Program-made: the position numbers and the translations under genes
Origin: Glandiceps talaboti
Lineage: Eukaryota > Hemichordata > Enteropneusta > Spengelidae
Direction of reading: 5' to 3'
NCBI RefSeq assembly: GCF_964340395.1
Contig: NC_135555.1
Coordinates: forward strand, 3,034,501-3,098,500
DNA: 64,000 nt
Notes under the pieces: model-generated
Told to the model about the DNA's origin: nothing
The model's database searches: none
The model's input: the letters and a program-made list of their open reading frames with translations, nothing else
Shown here: in pieces, positions 11,034 through 37,527 of the stretch
Layout of the letters: every line of letters begins with the position of its first letter
Numbering within the stretch: position 1 is the stretch's first letter

Positions 11034-13300
11034 AGAGGAGATCATAAATGAAACAACAGTAGATAAATAAAACGTAAGCATATGGATTCAGGAAATACAC
11101 AGTTCTATATGAATTCCAAGTAGTACAATTTGAGTCCATGCACAGTGACTTACATTATGATAATGTTTATATTGCACTAAGACGTGATGGAAACAATATG
11201 GCTACAAAATGTTGAAGAAATCCACAATGTAGTGGAAAAAATACATTTTTCAAGTGTTTAACTTGCCAAAGTGTCCAAGTTTGTAAATATTGTTGTAGAG
11301 TTCCACTCGTTTCCAAAATTGACCACTTGTTGCATGAATTGATGTCAAATTGCTGCATTTCTAATATGTCAAATTCTTATATCTGTAATAACTACTTACA
11401 TAAAATATATACAAAGGAAAAGAAGTTGTTGATAAGTCTTCATCATGTGAGTTTTTATAGGGTTTGAATTTCCTTACATGGTCCCAGAGTTCCAATATAG
11501 CACTTTAAATTGCTATCTTAATAATACTTGTTTGATACTTAGTTTTAATTTAATACAAGACACACAAATTGATTTTGTGAAACTCTCTATTTTCTGCTTG
11601 GATTTGCCTTTGAATTGACTATTTTCAGAAGTAATACATGTACGAAGTTATGGTTACACTTGCATGTACATTTTGTATTTTAAATTTGTATCAAGAAATG
11701 CACAAATTCTCCAAGCTATGTAACACAAAGATAACAGTATGTTTGTCAATGTGTTATGTTGCTTCCTCCTCTACCTGTACCTGTACAACACTGTTATTTG
11801 ACATGTGTCATTGTGCAACCAGTGGCAACATGCAATCATTGATGTCAGCCTCACCATGAATCATTGAATTCCAATTTTAAAAAAATGGTAAATTAGAGTT
11901 CAGACCTTTGCAAATCAGAGTAGCGTTGGGGTACTTATTTGTATGTTGTGGGGAATTTGAGTGCTGGAACACACGCCAAAAAGGGGGAAAAATCCACAAA
12001 ATTCAATGAAACTAAAGTCTACCTGTAGTCTTCTAGATCCATATAGTGCTGCACCATATTTATTCTTGATACTTAGGCTCAGACTGATATTACTTTAGTA
12101 GAAATTCTAGGCATGGCTTCTTTCATATGTTAAACATTCTTACCTTTACTCTGGGAAAAAGTAAAATGAGTAACAGAGACTAGTTTAGCGACTTTCTCAG
12201 TCACTCAAGTTTTGTAAATATTTCAGAATTGAAACACTTTTTATCGATAAATTTCTCAGCAGACATGTTCAATAATTGGTACAATTTTCACTGATATGGT
12301 GGACTGTATTTGAACCATTTGTATATACATCCTATCACATGTATTGTCTTTTGTAACATTATTTTCCCCAAAGGAGGAATGCTATGTAAACATTGTAGTG
12401 GTATATTTATTAATTTTTTTATTTTTATTTTATTTATTCGTCACATACAAACTAAGGAATACACTTACATCACTAGAATGAAAGAAATTCATACATCATA
12501 AAAAGAAAATGGGAGAACAGACGCAAGTGAAGTTTTGAAATCTGTGTGACTGGGGCTGGCAAATAGCAAAAAGCTAAAACAGAGCTAATCAGTGGCCAGT
12601 CCAGGTTACATGTTAAATAGTCAATTGGAATTCATATCTACTTGTGGTGATGATCTTGAATGAGATAAATCACCGACTGTCTATGGTGAGTTAGTAACAT
12701 ACCTTCTAAGAGCATTAATTTGTTTTTACTATTGATGTGTAAGTTTGGCAGCTAGTTAAAATATACCAATAGCTGTACTCATTAGTGTATAAATTCAGAA
12801 AAAAATAATTAAAAAAAAAGATATCAGAATGAATTTGCTAATATACAACTTATTTTGATTCAAAGTTTTCAGAGAAATATACTGTGATATAATCTAAAAA
12901 ATTCTATAACTTTCATATCTTTTCAATTTTTCCATTAATATTTGATATTTATCATATGTATGTATTTTTTACTTATTTATCCATTATTTTGATAGATGTG
13001 TGTGTATAGACAGGTTACTGATAGAATTGTCAATATTACTTGTGTTTTTAATTCTTTTAGTCTACAAAAATGAAGCAATTCCCCATCAGTTTAGTAGATG
13101 TCAAAGTTCATGTGTTAATTCAATACAAAACACTGTAAAATAAAACTCTGTGTTTTAGCAGCTAAGTATTACTGGTACTGTCAAAACTGTGTCACACATC
13201 TTTGATTGATACAACAATATATAAGGATAAACACTAACACTTCTAAAATCTAACACTTCAGACATGCTGTCTCTTGCCAAATGAAACAAAATGCAAGTTA
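11034..13300 (+). other. ZNF507 3' UTR and downstream AT-rich sequence
   Basis: An AATAAA at 11066-11071 lies only 33 nt after the stop; whether it is used is unknown. The rest is AT-rich with no supported gene. Open frames at 11638-11859 and 12310-12501 look random. Confidence 0.4.
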
Positions 13301-13303
13301 TTG

Positions 13304-13562
13304 AATAGGGAACTTGCAAACCCGCCATGTTGAATGTTGCATCATGGGAAATGATGATAATAAATACTCATCAAATACAAATGTAGTATTGTAAACAATA
13401 ATGTTAATTGTTTTTAACCACAAATAATCAATTCATAGTTACCATGACCATTGTGGGAGGTTTGTTTTATCGGTAGCTCCAGATTAGGTATTATGGATAA
13501 CAATAATGCCATAGTCCTTTGCGTTTCGGAGCATGCTCAGTCTGGATTGCAAGTTCCCTATT
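13304..13562. mobile_element. Candidate MITE with 16-bp terminal inverted repeats
   Basis: Perfect inverted repeats AATAGGGAACTTGCAA (13304-13319) and TTGCAAGTTCCCTATT (13547-13562) bound 259 bp of AT-rich non-coding sequence. If the true ends are GGGAAC/GTTCCC, the flanks TATTGAATA and TATTGTAAC would be an imperfect target-site duplication. The superfamily cannot be assigned. Confidence 0.55.
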
Positions 13563-15056
13563 GTAACATATTGTTACCACTAAAGTTAGTGAAGTCCGGT
13601 ATCAATGTAAATTTGATGCATGTATTTATACCACTATTCAGTGATTTCGATGGTAACCATGGTAACAATATGTTACATTGCTCACTACTAAGGGCTTTCA
13701 ATATCTACCCATATTGTCGAGAAAAATGTGTGACACAGTTATGGTGGCATGTGATGAACTTGACTATATTCTAATAAATGGTGCAACCTCTAAGTTTAAT
13801 GTTAATGTATCAATTTTGGCGCATGAAAAATTTGGCGGAAGAGCAGTTTAGGACATGTCGGGCACAATGCGAGGTGAAAGTAGACACTACTAATAGATAT
13901 CTCATCATTTAGCCTGTTGTACCTCTACGAAAACAAGAGTGGTTTAAAAAGGAAGATATATAATGAAATTAATTCCATTTGCAGCTATTTTAATGCAAAA
14001 TATATTGAGCAATATGTTTGCAGCTGAAACTATTGTAAAAGACAGTCAGCTTGCTTAGAGACATGCTGGCACCATTTCCTGTAATCAAATGTATCACTCC
14101 ATCATTGTGTAATTGTTATTTAAATGAAGTAATTTGCATATCCATCCACATGTGACATTTCAATCTACAAAGTACTAGTACCCATCAAATCTTAAGTTGT
14201 TCGAGTTAAGTTGTGGTTTTATGTTAAAACCACTCCCCCAGCAGGTGACATTATACTTATATGCTCATTTAATGTATTTATTTTTTATAATTTTTCACTT
14301 TTGTAGAGCACTATCTTTTTGTGTAGTTGTAGATAATGAAATATCTCAACTAGGCTTCTATAAATAAAATTAAGAGCAGTGTTGGACTAGTGTTAGGTGT
14401 TGACAGAGCTGTAGATTGAAAGGATGTATCGTTGTACATACTCTTCCAGATTGCTGTCGATGTAAACAACAAACAATAGATAGCAGTGACCCCAATGTGG
14501 AGGGAAAATAATATCGACTCTTTCAGTCTGATAACAGAGCTATAATAAGAATTGGTCCTATTAATCCCTATGGCTCCACCGATATGAAAGCTGTTATACA
14601 AGAGAGTGGGATTCAAACATTTGGGTTTTAGCATCCGAGAGACACCACCGATCACTGTGACATAACTAAACTTTTGTGGATAAGTATGTCAATGTATACA
14701 CAACCTAGTAGGTATACTGTGAGCATTACCAAGATGTCAGTGCCACAAATAAGAGAGAGGCAAAATGACTAAAATAAAGGTAACAAGAGATTTGGTATAA
14801 AAAGCTATGGAATACAGGTAAATATTACCTGCTTGCCACTCACTACTCATAGCTAAACCACTTGTATTTCTTTCTTTGATAAGCTAGTCTACCAAGTTGA
14901 TAAAATGATACTCCATATGTAGTTGTTTGGTCATAGTGTTGTTTGTTGGTTTATTTGTTTCTGTATGATATCCATTGTTTGAATAAACAATATGCATGGA
15001 AATTGCATTATCTTTTGTAATTTGTTTTTGTGATGATATAATGTAAGTTTTCATAG

Positions 15057-15265
15057 CTTTGCTCAAAGTACTTTACAATTATTACCCCTGGTAAGGATCT
15101 ATAGCGAGCCTTTAAACTTCCTCAACTCCAGGGGAGCATACAATCCATCGCAGCCTCTATAAGTGCATCGGATTAAAGCATTCACATTGCAATCTCTATC
15201 CTACCAGGTCCCTAATTATTGACTGGGTTACATTCACAAGATTCATGTTTCAAATCTTGCCAACA
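15057..15265 (-). mobile_element. SINE copy (family A), 3' part, minus orientation
   Basis: Read on the minus strand it matches the copy at 40876-41168 along most of its body: GGGACCTGGTAGGATAGA, GATTGCAATGTGAA, a TATAGAGGCTGC-type segment, then the tail GGTAATAATTGTAAAG followed by TTTGAGCA. The tRNA-like head is lost or too diverged. Confidence 0.7.
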
Positions 15266-15953
15266 TTCTGTATGGTTAAAACACAACTGAACTTACATTC
15301 AGTCATACTATAGGCATGGTAAACCATCCATCAATCTGTGTCTGTGTGTGTGTGTGTGTGCACATGTGCAATGGAGTTAAAGTGAAATACCAATGGACTG
15401 ATTACCTTGATATCTGGTGATGTTATAGATGTGTATAAGTGGGGAAATTTGGGCAAATCAAAAGGATAACACCATAAGTGTGTAATTTTAGTTTAAAAAC
15501 TCTAAGAACTACCAGGTAGATGGGAAGGAATGATTTGTCCGTGTTTTCCACATACTGTGTATGCATGTACTATGTGCACTATTTCTGAAATACCAAACAT
15601 GCATGCAAATATACCTAGCAACAAGACTACGCCCACGGCAACAACAAAATGACCATGTACCGTATATATAGCACAGATAACATCAAGTGAATGAACATTC
15701 AAAAAATGTATGCAAATATGTCTAGCAACATGACAATGACCATAGCAACAGCCAAATGATCATGTGTATTGCAAAGATAAGAACAGGGCTGGATAGGCAA
15801 CTGGATAATCATTCAGCAAATGAACAACTACACCTAGCATGGGTCAGAATGTGGATAAACATTTTAAAAACTGTACAGTTGAGTGCTACAATGCCATTGA
15901 TGCTATTTTTGTTTCTGAAGTGTTGAGATAGTAGCTGAAGAGCTGTTATAGAC

Positions 15954-16165
15954 CATAGGGGCATGTAATATTTCATAGATTGTTGTCAGGTTTTCCAGGT
16001 CTATAGACTAAATATAACAACCTTTTGACTATATATTCCTACCTGTAAGGAGAAAAGTGAGAAATATTTCTACATAGTATAGAGATTTATACATTTGTAG
16101 CAGCAAGATTTGTATGATATTTTCCTAAGAAAACGACAATCTAAGGAATAATACATGCCCCTGTG
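15954..16165. mobile_element. hAT-like MITE with 8-bp target-site duplication
   Basis: The ends CATAGGGGCATGTAATATT and AATAATACATGCCCCTGTG are inverted repeats with few mismatches. Both are flanked by the identical 8-mer TTATAGAC (15946-15953 and 16166-16173). A 212-bp non-coding element with CA..GGGG ends and an 8-bp duplication fits the hAT superfamily. Confidence 0.7.
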
Positions 16166-16319
16166 TTATAGACAGGTTGACATGACCAACCCTATAATTG
16201 GTATGCAAACTATATCATCCATATTATTTTGGATCAACAATTATAAGGCAGATTGGTTTTGAATCTTTCTCATAGAGATCGTCAACAGAACTAGAGGAAA
16301 TGTTCAAAACTAGATGCGC

Positions 16320-16330
16320 CCCCCCCCCCC
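16320..16330. repeat. Poly(C) tract
   Basis: Run of C residues in intergenic DNA. Similar C runs occur at about 28111-28125 and 57292-57307. Confidence 0.9.
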
Positions 16331-17880
16331 ACGGCACACACATTGTGCTAAAGTAGATGATGGATTGTTAGAGAAAAAGATGACATTTAGATATGATAAT
16401 ATCAAATTAAAGAAAAAAGTTTGAATTCGATGATCTGGGTAGTTTTCCTGTATTGCATTGGGTGAGACAAAGTTATTGGGGTGCTTGGCGCCCTCAGTGG
16501 TAAAAGATTGAACCATTGAATCCATATATCCATCCATACAACAGTTTATAGTATAGTAGGTCATCATTGTTTTATTTTTTACATTCGACAATTTAGGATA
16601 GTATTGTGAATTATTTGGTTGTTTTATGGTCAACTTCACATCTTCTCGGGACACAACCAAAGATAATTTGTAATGTACAAAAAGTATATGTCATGATTTA
16701 AACCAAGGGTATTTATTTAGTGTAGTAAAGCACGATCTAGCGTGAATCAAGTCACGCTGTGATTTTTTGTTCAGTTGTTGAATCGTTTCTTGAGACGGTT
16801 TCTATGGTTACGATATATGCAAGTATCGTTCGGTTTTCAAATGCTGTTGAGCGCACTATTTTACATAATTTTATTATTATGATTTATGAAACGTCAGGGC
16901 CCTAATTTGAATTATGCAAATATATGCATATACACAGTGCAAATCCACGATAAACTTATACATTAATATCCTATGAATCGTGTATTCTTTCTAAATTTTT
17001 TAAAATATAACAAAAAGGATTTGGAACACAATGGAATCAAACAATGCAGTTTAATGTCGACCAAAACGATTCAAAATACATTTCGTGGTGTACATGCGAA
17101 CCGTAGTAGGAGTTTCTTTGTGTTTTCTATTTATTTCCGCGTACCCTTTAAATCGGCACACAGACAGACAGATTCATCGCTAATCTATATGTTTTTTAAT
17201 AATTTAAACTGAATGCTTCCGTAAGGATAGTTTCTTACGAATTTTTGAAGGCTTCTTAGGAAGTCTAATACTAACAAAAAACAGAGGAGACTTCTTCTCT
17301 ATCCATGCCGTGAAGTGTATTAGCCTATCAGATTTACGTAAAAACAAGACTCATATTGGCGACAATGACTAACCCGATCCAGAATAGATTGTGTATTTCC
17401 GAATTCCACTAAAAACAAACTCTGATTTATGTAAATAAAAATCACTTACATTTATTATAGCCATGCCACTTGAAATATTAACGGCGGCCATTGCCTCATT
17501 TTTGTCGGTAACGTCATCGCTAAATAGAAAACGTGTCAGTAGTTATGTGTTACTAGCTGCAATAATTGTAGCGTTTTGCTGTGGTTTTGAGGGTTTTTTC
17601 GTCTGTGTTGGTGACTTTTTAAGTTTTAGTGTTTTAACCCGCACCCAAGGTGCATGTATGCAACGACGCTAATATTACGCCATGTCGTGTTTCCTATTAT
17701 AGTAAATGTTACGCTTTCTTTGGTATGATGATTTCAAGGATATGTCGTATATTTCTCTCTAGGTCGATATCATATACGCTTTTCCTCAAAATATACATTT
17801 TCGCAAACCAGAACAACAAAAATAAAAAAAACCAAGCAGCTGCAGGAATGCCACAAAACCTTGTGAAAACCTTAGGAATC
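16331..17880. other. Intergenic sequence upstream of PEPD, no gene seen
   Basis: No splice-consistent coding segment is recognisable on either strand. The frames at 16973-17212, 17463-17672 and 17709-17963 have no family-like features. Confidence 0.4.
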
Positions 17881-17991
17881 GCCTGACATTTGCGCCCGCT
17901 ATCGGACAGTGTTGATTCGGGGTCACAGGTCAAAAAGGACAATATAGCAGACGCCATCATCACGTGACGGTCATAATCATCTGAGATCGAG
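17881..17991 (+). promoter_or_regulatory. PEPD: PEPD promoter / 5' UTR with CACGTGAC E-box
   Basis: TATA-less sequence just upstream of the PEPD start codon, with CACGTGAC at 17961-17968 and GACGCCATCATC beside it. Transcription probably starts here; no 5' UTR intron is needed. Confidence 0.5.
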
Positions 17992-32260
<14,269 letters not shown>

Positions 32261-32796
32261 TTCCAAATTACACTGGAAGGAAGGATGTCGTTCTTAAACA
32301 CGACAGGATTCCAGCATTCCACAACTTGAAGTTTTCAGAGATTTGCTTTGCTAAAATCAAATGCTGCATAATATTTTAGATTATACGCAAGAAAATAATT
32401 TTTGAAATCTAATGAAAGTCTAGTACTGGGAGTATAAATAGCTGTTTCTACAGAAGCTATTTCAAAATGGCTCCCTAAAAAATTTAAGCAAAAGAAACAA
32501 GATCTAAGACAGTACTTTTTGTTTAATATGTGATTTATAGCATTTAAACAATCATTTCAGAATGTCTCATATTGTTTGGTTATGTCATTTTATGTGTTAT
32601 CCGATGTTGGAATATGTTTATTTTTTTTGTTTCTGAGAGATCAACTAAAATATGTTATGAACTATTACAAAGAATAATTGTACAGTGGTGATGGCAAAAA
32701 ATATTTGGTCTTCCACTTTACACTGAAAGAGTTTGAAATTTGGCTGAATCTTTTGGGTTTTTTTTCCCAATGAGAAGAGTACCGTGGAAAACAGGG

Positions 32797-32802
32797 AATA
32801 AA
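32797..32802 (+). terminator. PEPD: Candidate PEPD polyadenylation signal AATAAA
   Basis: AATAAA 537 nt after the stop codon. A second AATAAA lies at 33710-33715, beyond the minisatellite. Use is not proven. Confidence 0.4.
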
Positions 32803-32941
32803 GAAAACAAAGCATTATAGGTAGTCTCAGAATAATATAACCTTCAAATCTTTAACAGAAAAGAGAAGAATGCTCAAGGTAGTCTAAAACTAACATAGCC
32901 TGCAAATTTATCAAAACCTTTATTTTTCTGTAATATTACTT

Positions 32942-33476
32942 CTACATGCATGAAATGTATACCATGTAGTGGCCATATACATGCATGAAATGTACACCAT
33001 GTAGTGGGGCCATATACATGCATGAAATGTACACCATGTAGTGGCCATATACATGCATGAAATGTACACCATGTAGTGGCCATATACATGCATGAAATGT
33101 ACACCATGTAGTGGGGCCATATACATGCATGAAATGTACACCATGTAGTGGCCATATACATGCATGATATGTACACCATGTAGTGGCCATATACATGCAT
33201 GATATGTACACCATGTTGTGGCCATATACATGCATGATATGTACACCATGTTGTGGCCATATACATGCATGAAATGTACACCATGTAGTGGGGCCATATA
33301 CATGCATGAAATGTACACCATGTAGTGGCCATATACATGCATGATATGTACACCATGTAGTGGGGCCATATACATGCATGAAATGTACACCATGTAGTGG
33401 GGCCATATACATGCATGAAATGTACACCATGTAGTGGCCATATACATGCATGATATGTACACCATGTAGTGGCCAT
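32942..33476. repeat. 35/37-bp minisatellite, about 15 copies
   Basis: Unit CATGCATGAAATGTACACCA + TGTAGTGGCCATATA, with GG insertions making 37-bp variants and A/T variants (TGATATG). It is rich in short palindromes (ACATGCATG, CATGTA). The minus strand is free of stops in three frames only because the unit is. Downstream of PEPD. Confidence 0.95.
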
Positions 33477-33479
33477 ATT

Positions 33480-34970
33480 TCTTGTACTTGTAGATAAAGT
33501 ATATAAGCATATCAATTCAAACATTTTGAAAATTTGGGATTTTTGAAAAATGACGTTTGGAAACTTAATCATTGCTTGTAGGCTGGTAGACACTGAATGT
33601 AAGTGGCAAGAAATGAAAACTACACAATTCAGAGTATAGGTGAGCTTCCTTTGCAGTCCACTAGTATATGGCCTCTATTCATCTACAACTCCTTTCTCTT
33701 TACATAAACAATAAATCTCAGTGAAAAATCTACAGTAGTGTCGTATGTTTTGTGTATGTGAATGAACTTTATGTACAAGATTATTTTATTGCTGTTTTAC
33801 ATTAGCTGAGGTGTGTATTCTTGATTGATATTGGACTTATTGCATTTTTTGGTGAATGAAAAAAAAATTGGTGGAATGGTATTTTAGATGTCAAGCCATA
33901 TATGTTAGAGAGGTCTCCGTCTATGGTCAAGTGCACTTCATTTTGGCAGCAGACAGTGCAAGGGGAAATTAGACGCTTGACAGTAAAATGTTGATTATTC
34001 AAATTATTTGGTCATCCAAACTCATCTCTTGTCCACTGAAGTTTCCAGAATTCAGTCCATGTTAGTTATATTTTTGTATGATATGGCGATGCATGCAATA
34101 GATCTTGTACCCTGGCTAGTTGCTCCCTGCAGTGATGTCCTTCCCAGGGAGAACTTCATGCATGTCTTGCGATGTATGGTGACTCAAAGGTTTGAGTTTC
34201 AGTAAGAAACTGTCCATTGACAAAGCATGGAGTGACTCGTGTCTGATTTTGTGGGCCTTCAAAGGGAGTGGAAGGTGCACAATTAACAAGTCATTGAGAA
34301 TGACATAGTCCCCCACTATGATTGGGTTTTAAGGAACTGGCAGTTTATGTTGTCATTTTCAAACCTGGTTAATGTTGTTTGGCCTCATATGGTTGTTTTT
34401 GATATCACTACACTGTTCAAGCATGTCTGAGTTTATGGCTTTGGACATGAAAACTGTGCCAACAAAATGGCTGCCAGGCAGCCATATCGGATTGTATCAA
34501 GACGAAAATGGATATGCACATGTATGTCATAGAACAATGTCCTAATACCAACTTTGAATGAGATCTGTTCAAGCATGTCGGCGGGGACTAATTACAAAGG
34601 ACTTGGGTGTTTTCATGTTGAAATGGACTAGAGTACATTAGATAACAAAATAGATACCAAGACGGAATATTTATTTGGATCTCTGTAAATGTGATGTACT
34701 GCATGTAATCCATTTATGGAGGACGAGTAATAGTATCGGAAACAAAGTAAGCAAGACAGTCAATTTGTTTTTGAAAAGAAATTTATTATGAAAACTTGTG
34801 ATTTCTAATTATAATATTTACAGATGGAAGAATTGAAAAACAATCTTTGTTCTGTAAAACACACAGCACAAGCCAAAGCAAGTCTTGGACATCGCATTGT
34901 TTATTTTACTTCAGCTGTGTATTCAACATCTGGATATATCTTTACATGAAAGTACTGTACTTAGTACATT
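33480..34970. other. PEPD-NBN tail-to-tail intergenic DNA, no gene seen
   Basis: No supported coding segment. A short perfect palindrome ATGGCTGCCAGGCAGCCAT lies near 34470. Confidence 0.4.
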
Positions 34971-34984
34971 TGTAATGTAGCCTT

Positions 34985-35232
34985 TAGACTGTCAACAGTC
35001 GCTCACGCCTTTTTTTCCTACGTTTTATCTAAACTTAAGTCGTCGCCGCGCTCCGATCCGGCACAACACTACTATAATTGCATACTGATATCGAGGGCCG
35101 AAGGCCTGAGCCCTTTGGCCCTCGATATCAGTATGCGATTATAGTAGTATTGCGCCAGATCGGAGCACTGCAACGACTTAAGTTCAGATAAAACATAGGG
35201 AAAAAAAGGCGCGAGGGACTGTCGACAGTCTA
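34985..35232. mobile_element. Fold-back MITE with ~120-bp inverted arms and 9-bp TSD (MULE-like)
   Basis: The left arm from TAGACTGTCAACAGTC and the right arm ending GACTGTCGACAGTCTA pair almost throughout (about nine tenths identical by eye). They meet at a loop of a few bases near CTGAGCCCTTT. Identical 9-mers TGTAGCCTT flank the element (34976-34984 and 35233-35241). Long inverted arms plus a 9-bp duplication fit the Mutator-like superfamily. No coding capacity. Confidence 0.8.
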
Positions 35233-35242
35233 TGTAGCCTTC

Positions 35243-36297
35243 AATGTTAGTCAATCTTGTATTGTCTACATTGGAATCGTCCTCAATAGCCATCAAGGAT
35301 TCTCTACATTCGATTCAACTTGTATTTACAATATACATGTACACTTAGTTTTGAAAGACAGTTCTGTTCTTTTTTACACACATCCTTGCAATGTCAATAT
35401 ATTACGTCCCTCAGTCTAAACCCATGTGCATAGCTAATAAATCATACTACATGAATTCTTCTCTCCATTGTTTGGTTAATATCTGGCAGCCAAGAGTTTT
35501 GTTCATCTATCAACTCAATGACCAGGCAGCAGCAGTGTAAGCAGCACTATCTACATCAAACTTTCACATATTCGATCTGAGGGGGCAAGGACAAATAAAG
35601 AAGTTACCAGTCAAAACAGTTTAAATTACACCAAAATTAGAGTATGATAAAGCGTGTCATGTTGTATATTTTTCATTTTCATTTTCACAACAGGATCAAC
35701 CATATCATATTTTTGAATGATTTTTAGTTCTTTTTTGACTGACCTAAGTGTGCTTACTCTTACTGACACACCATTCTTTTGATCTGTTGTCAAGTTGTCT
35801 CCAATATCACGGTTTACACTAAGAACATTTTCTCTAGAATACATGGAAAACTTCAACTGAAAAATGTCGTGCTTTATGAAATGTCTGTGTGACAACTAAA
35901 CAGGAATGTAACAGTCATCTTTTCAAGGATGGATAGTTTACGACAATAGAGAGAGAAAGGTTTCAGCTTGAAAACTTGGGATCACCGTACTCGCCACGGC
36001 AACCATAGCTATCATTCACCCTAACATACACACACTCATTCACACTGTGTAGGTCAACACCCAAATGATACAACGTAACTCTACATTGTATCCATTCCCA
36101 CATTGACCTCATACTAATTTATGCTCACTGTTACAGGAAAACAGGTTATCTCTTGCTGTTGCCCATAACAACAGTGTAGCGTTTTGGTATAACCATGGTT
36201 GCCATAACGATATTAGTACTCAGCCCTTTTACCTAGCTCATCATTAACCTTTCTCTCAAAAATTTCCCCTATGGATTGGTAACCATGGAGATAAAGT
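35243..36297. other. NBN downstream / 3' UTR region
   Basis: Lies beyond the NBN stop on the minus strand. Contains no recognisable gene; the frame at 35626-35895 has no family features. Confidence 0.35.
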
Positions 36298-36510
36298 GAC
36301 CATGTTCGTGCCAGTTATACAAATCTCCCCTATAGACTAGGCAAGACATGAATTTCAGTGAAACTGACCATGTTAGTGGCAGTTATAGAAATTTCCCCTA
36401 TAGACTAGACGAGACATGACTTTCAGTGAAACTGACCATGTTAGTGGCAGTTATACAAATTTCCCCTATAGACTAGACGAGACATGAATTTCAGTGAAAC
36501 TGACCATGTT
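36298..36510. repeat. ~68-bp tandem repeat, three copies, abutting the NBN stop codon
   Basis: Unit CCTATAGACTAGACGAGACA + TGAATTTCAGTGAAACTGAC + CATGTTAGTGGCAGTTATAC + AAATTTCC. The last unit ends at GACCATGTTA, which contains the complement of the NBN TAA stop (36509-36511). The array therefore forms the start of the 3' UTR. Confidence 0.85.
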
Positions 36511-37480
36511 AACGTCGCCTTCCTTTCTTCTTTGGTTCCCAATTGAAAAGATCATTAGCCATGGAGTTTTCTTCCTCTTCTTTGCCATCAACCTTAAAAA
36601 TAAATATTAATAAAACACTGACATATTATTAAACTAAAAAGAAAGCCTTCTAAGATGTGAAACTAGATTGAAATTCAGGCTAGATTACTTTCAAATTATC
36701 AATAAAACCTTGATATTGTGCCAATTTTTAAATGTTTACAGTATAGATCTATCATTCCAATTGTTTTATTTATGTCAATTTGGATTTTATTTAACTATGT
36801 ATGATTTCCATATATATAATGTGACACTTTTTACTTGTACTTGACTATGTGCGATTTCCATATTAGAAGACAGGGAACTTTTTACCTGTACTTGACCATG
36901 TGTGATTTCCATATACATATACAAATGTAGATGACATGGGGTCTACTATTTTTACCTGTACTTGTTCTTGAAACCACTCCTCAACCTCACGATGTGGTCG
37001 GTTATTGTGAACTTCTAAGTCATTACCTCCAATGATGCGAGGTAAACTGTTGATGCCAGGATAGGATGCCTATTAACAGTGTAAGAAACACAAAATTGAC
37101 TAGTCATGGTAGTATTTTTAACAACAATGTCAGCTGTAGTTGAGAAACTAATGGCACTGTAGCAAACTAGTATTTCTTCATAATTTTCTTTATACAGTAC
37201 TTTTGCTGTGGTTTTTGAACACTGTTCAGACAGAAATGTGACAAACTTCTACTTTTGTAGACATGTGGTTTCGTCTATTTGCATTACAGGAATTGTAGCA
37301 TTTGATTCGGGTTAAACATCAGAACAAAAAAATGCACAAAAACAGGCGAAAAAGCCCTCAAAATCACAGTAAACGCTATAATCATTGCAGCTAGCATCAG
37401 GGTAGCGTTTACTTGTGAGAAGTCTTCTGAAAATCACACTCAAAGACAAAGAACTTCCCCAACTTCATGAAATTAAACCA

Positions 37481-37527
<47 letters not shown>

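Noticed and set aside
17463-17963. Short open frames upstream of PEPD as an extra gene
   Set aside because: No homology features or splice-consistent extension; PEPD promoter region.
32874-33593. Three long overlapping minus-strand frames (169-239 aa)
   Set aside because: The 35/37-bp satellite unit has no stops in three frames; the peptide is the same repeat read in different frames.
37482-37523. Poly(A) run as evidence of a processed pseudogene or LINE tail
   Set aside because: No retroposed body or target-site duplication is recognisable beside it.
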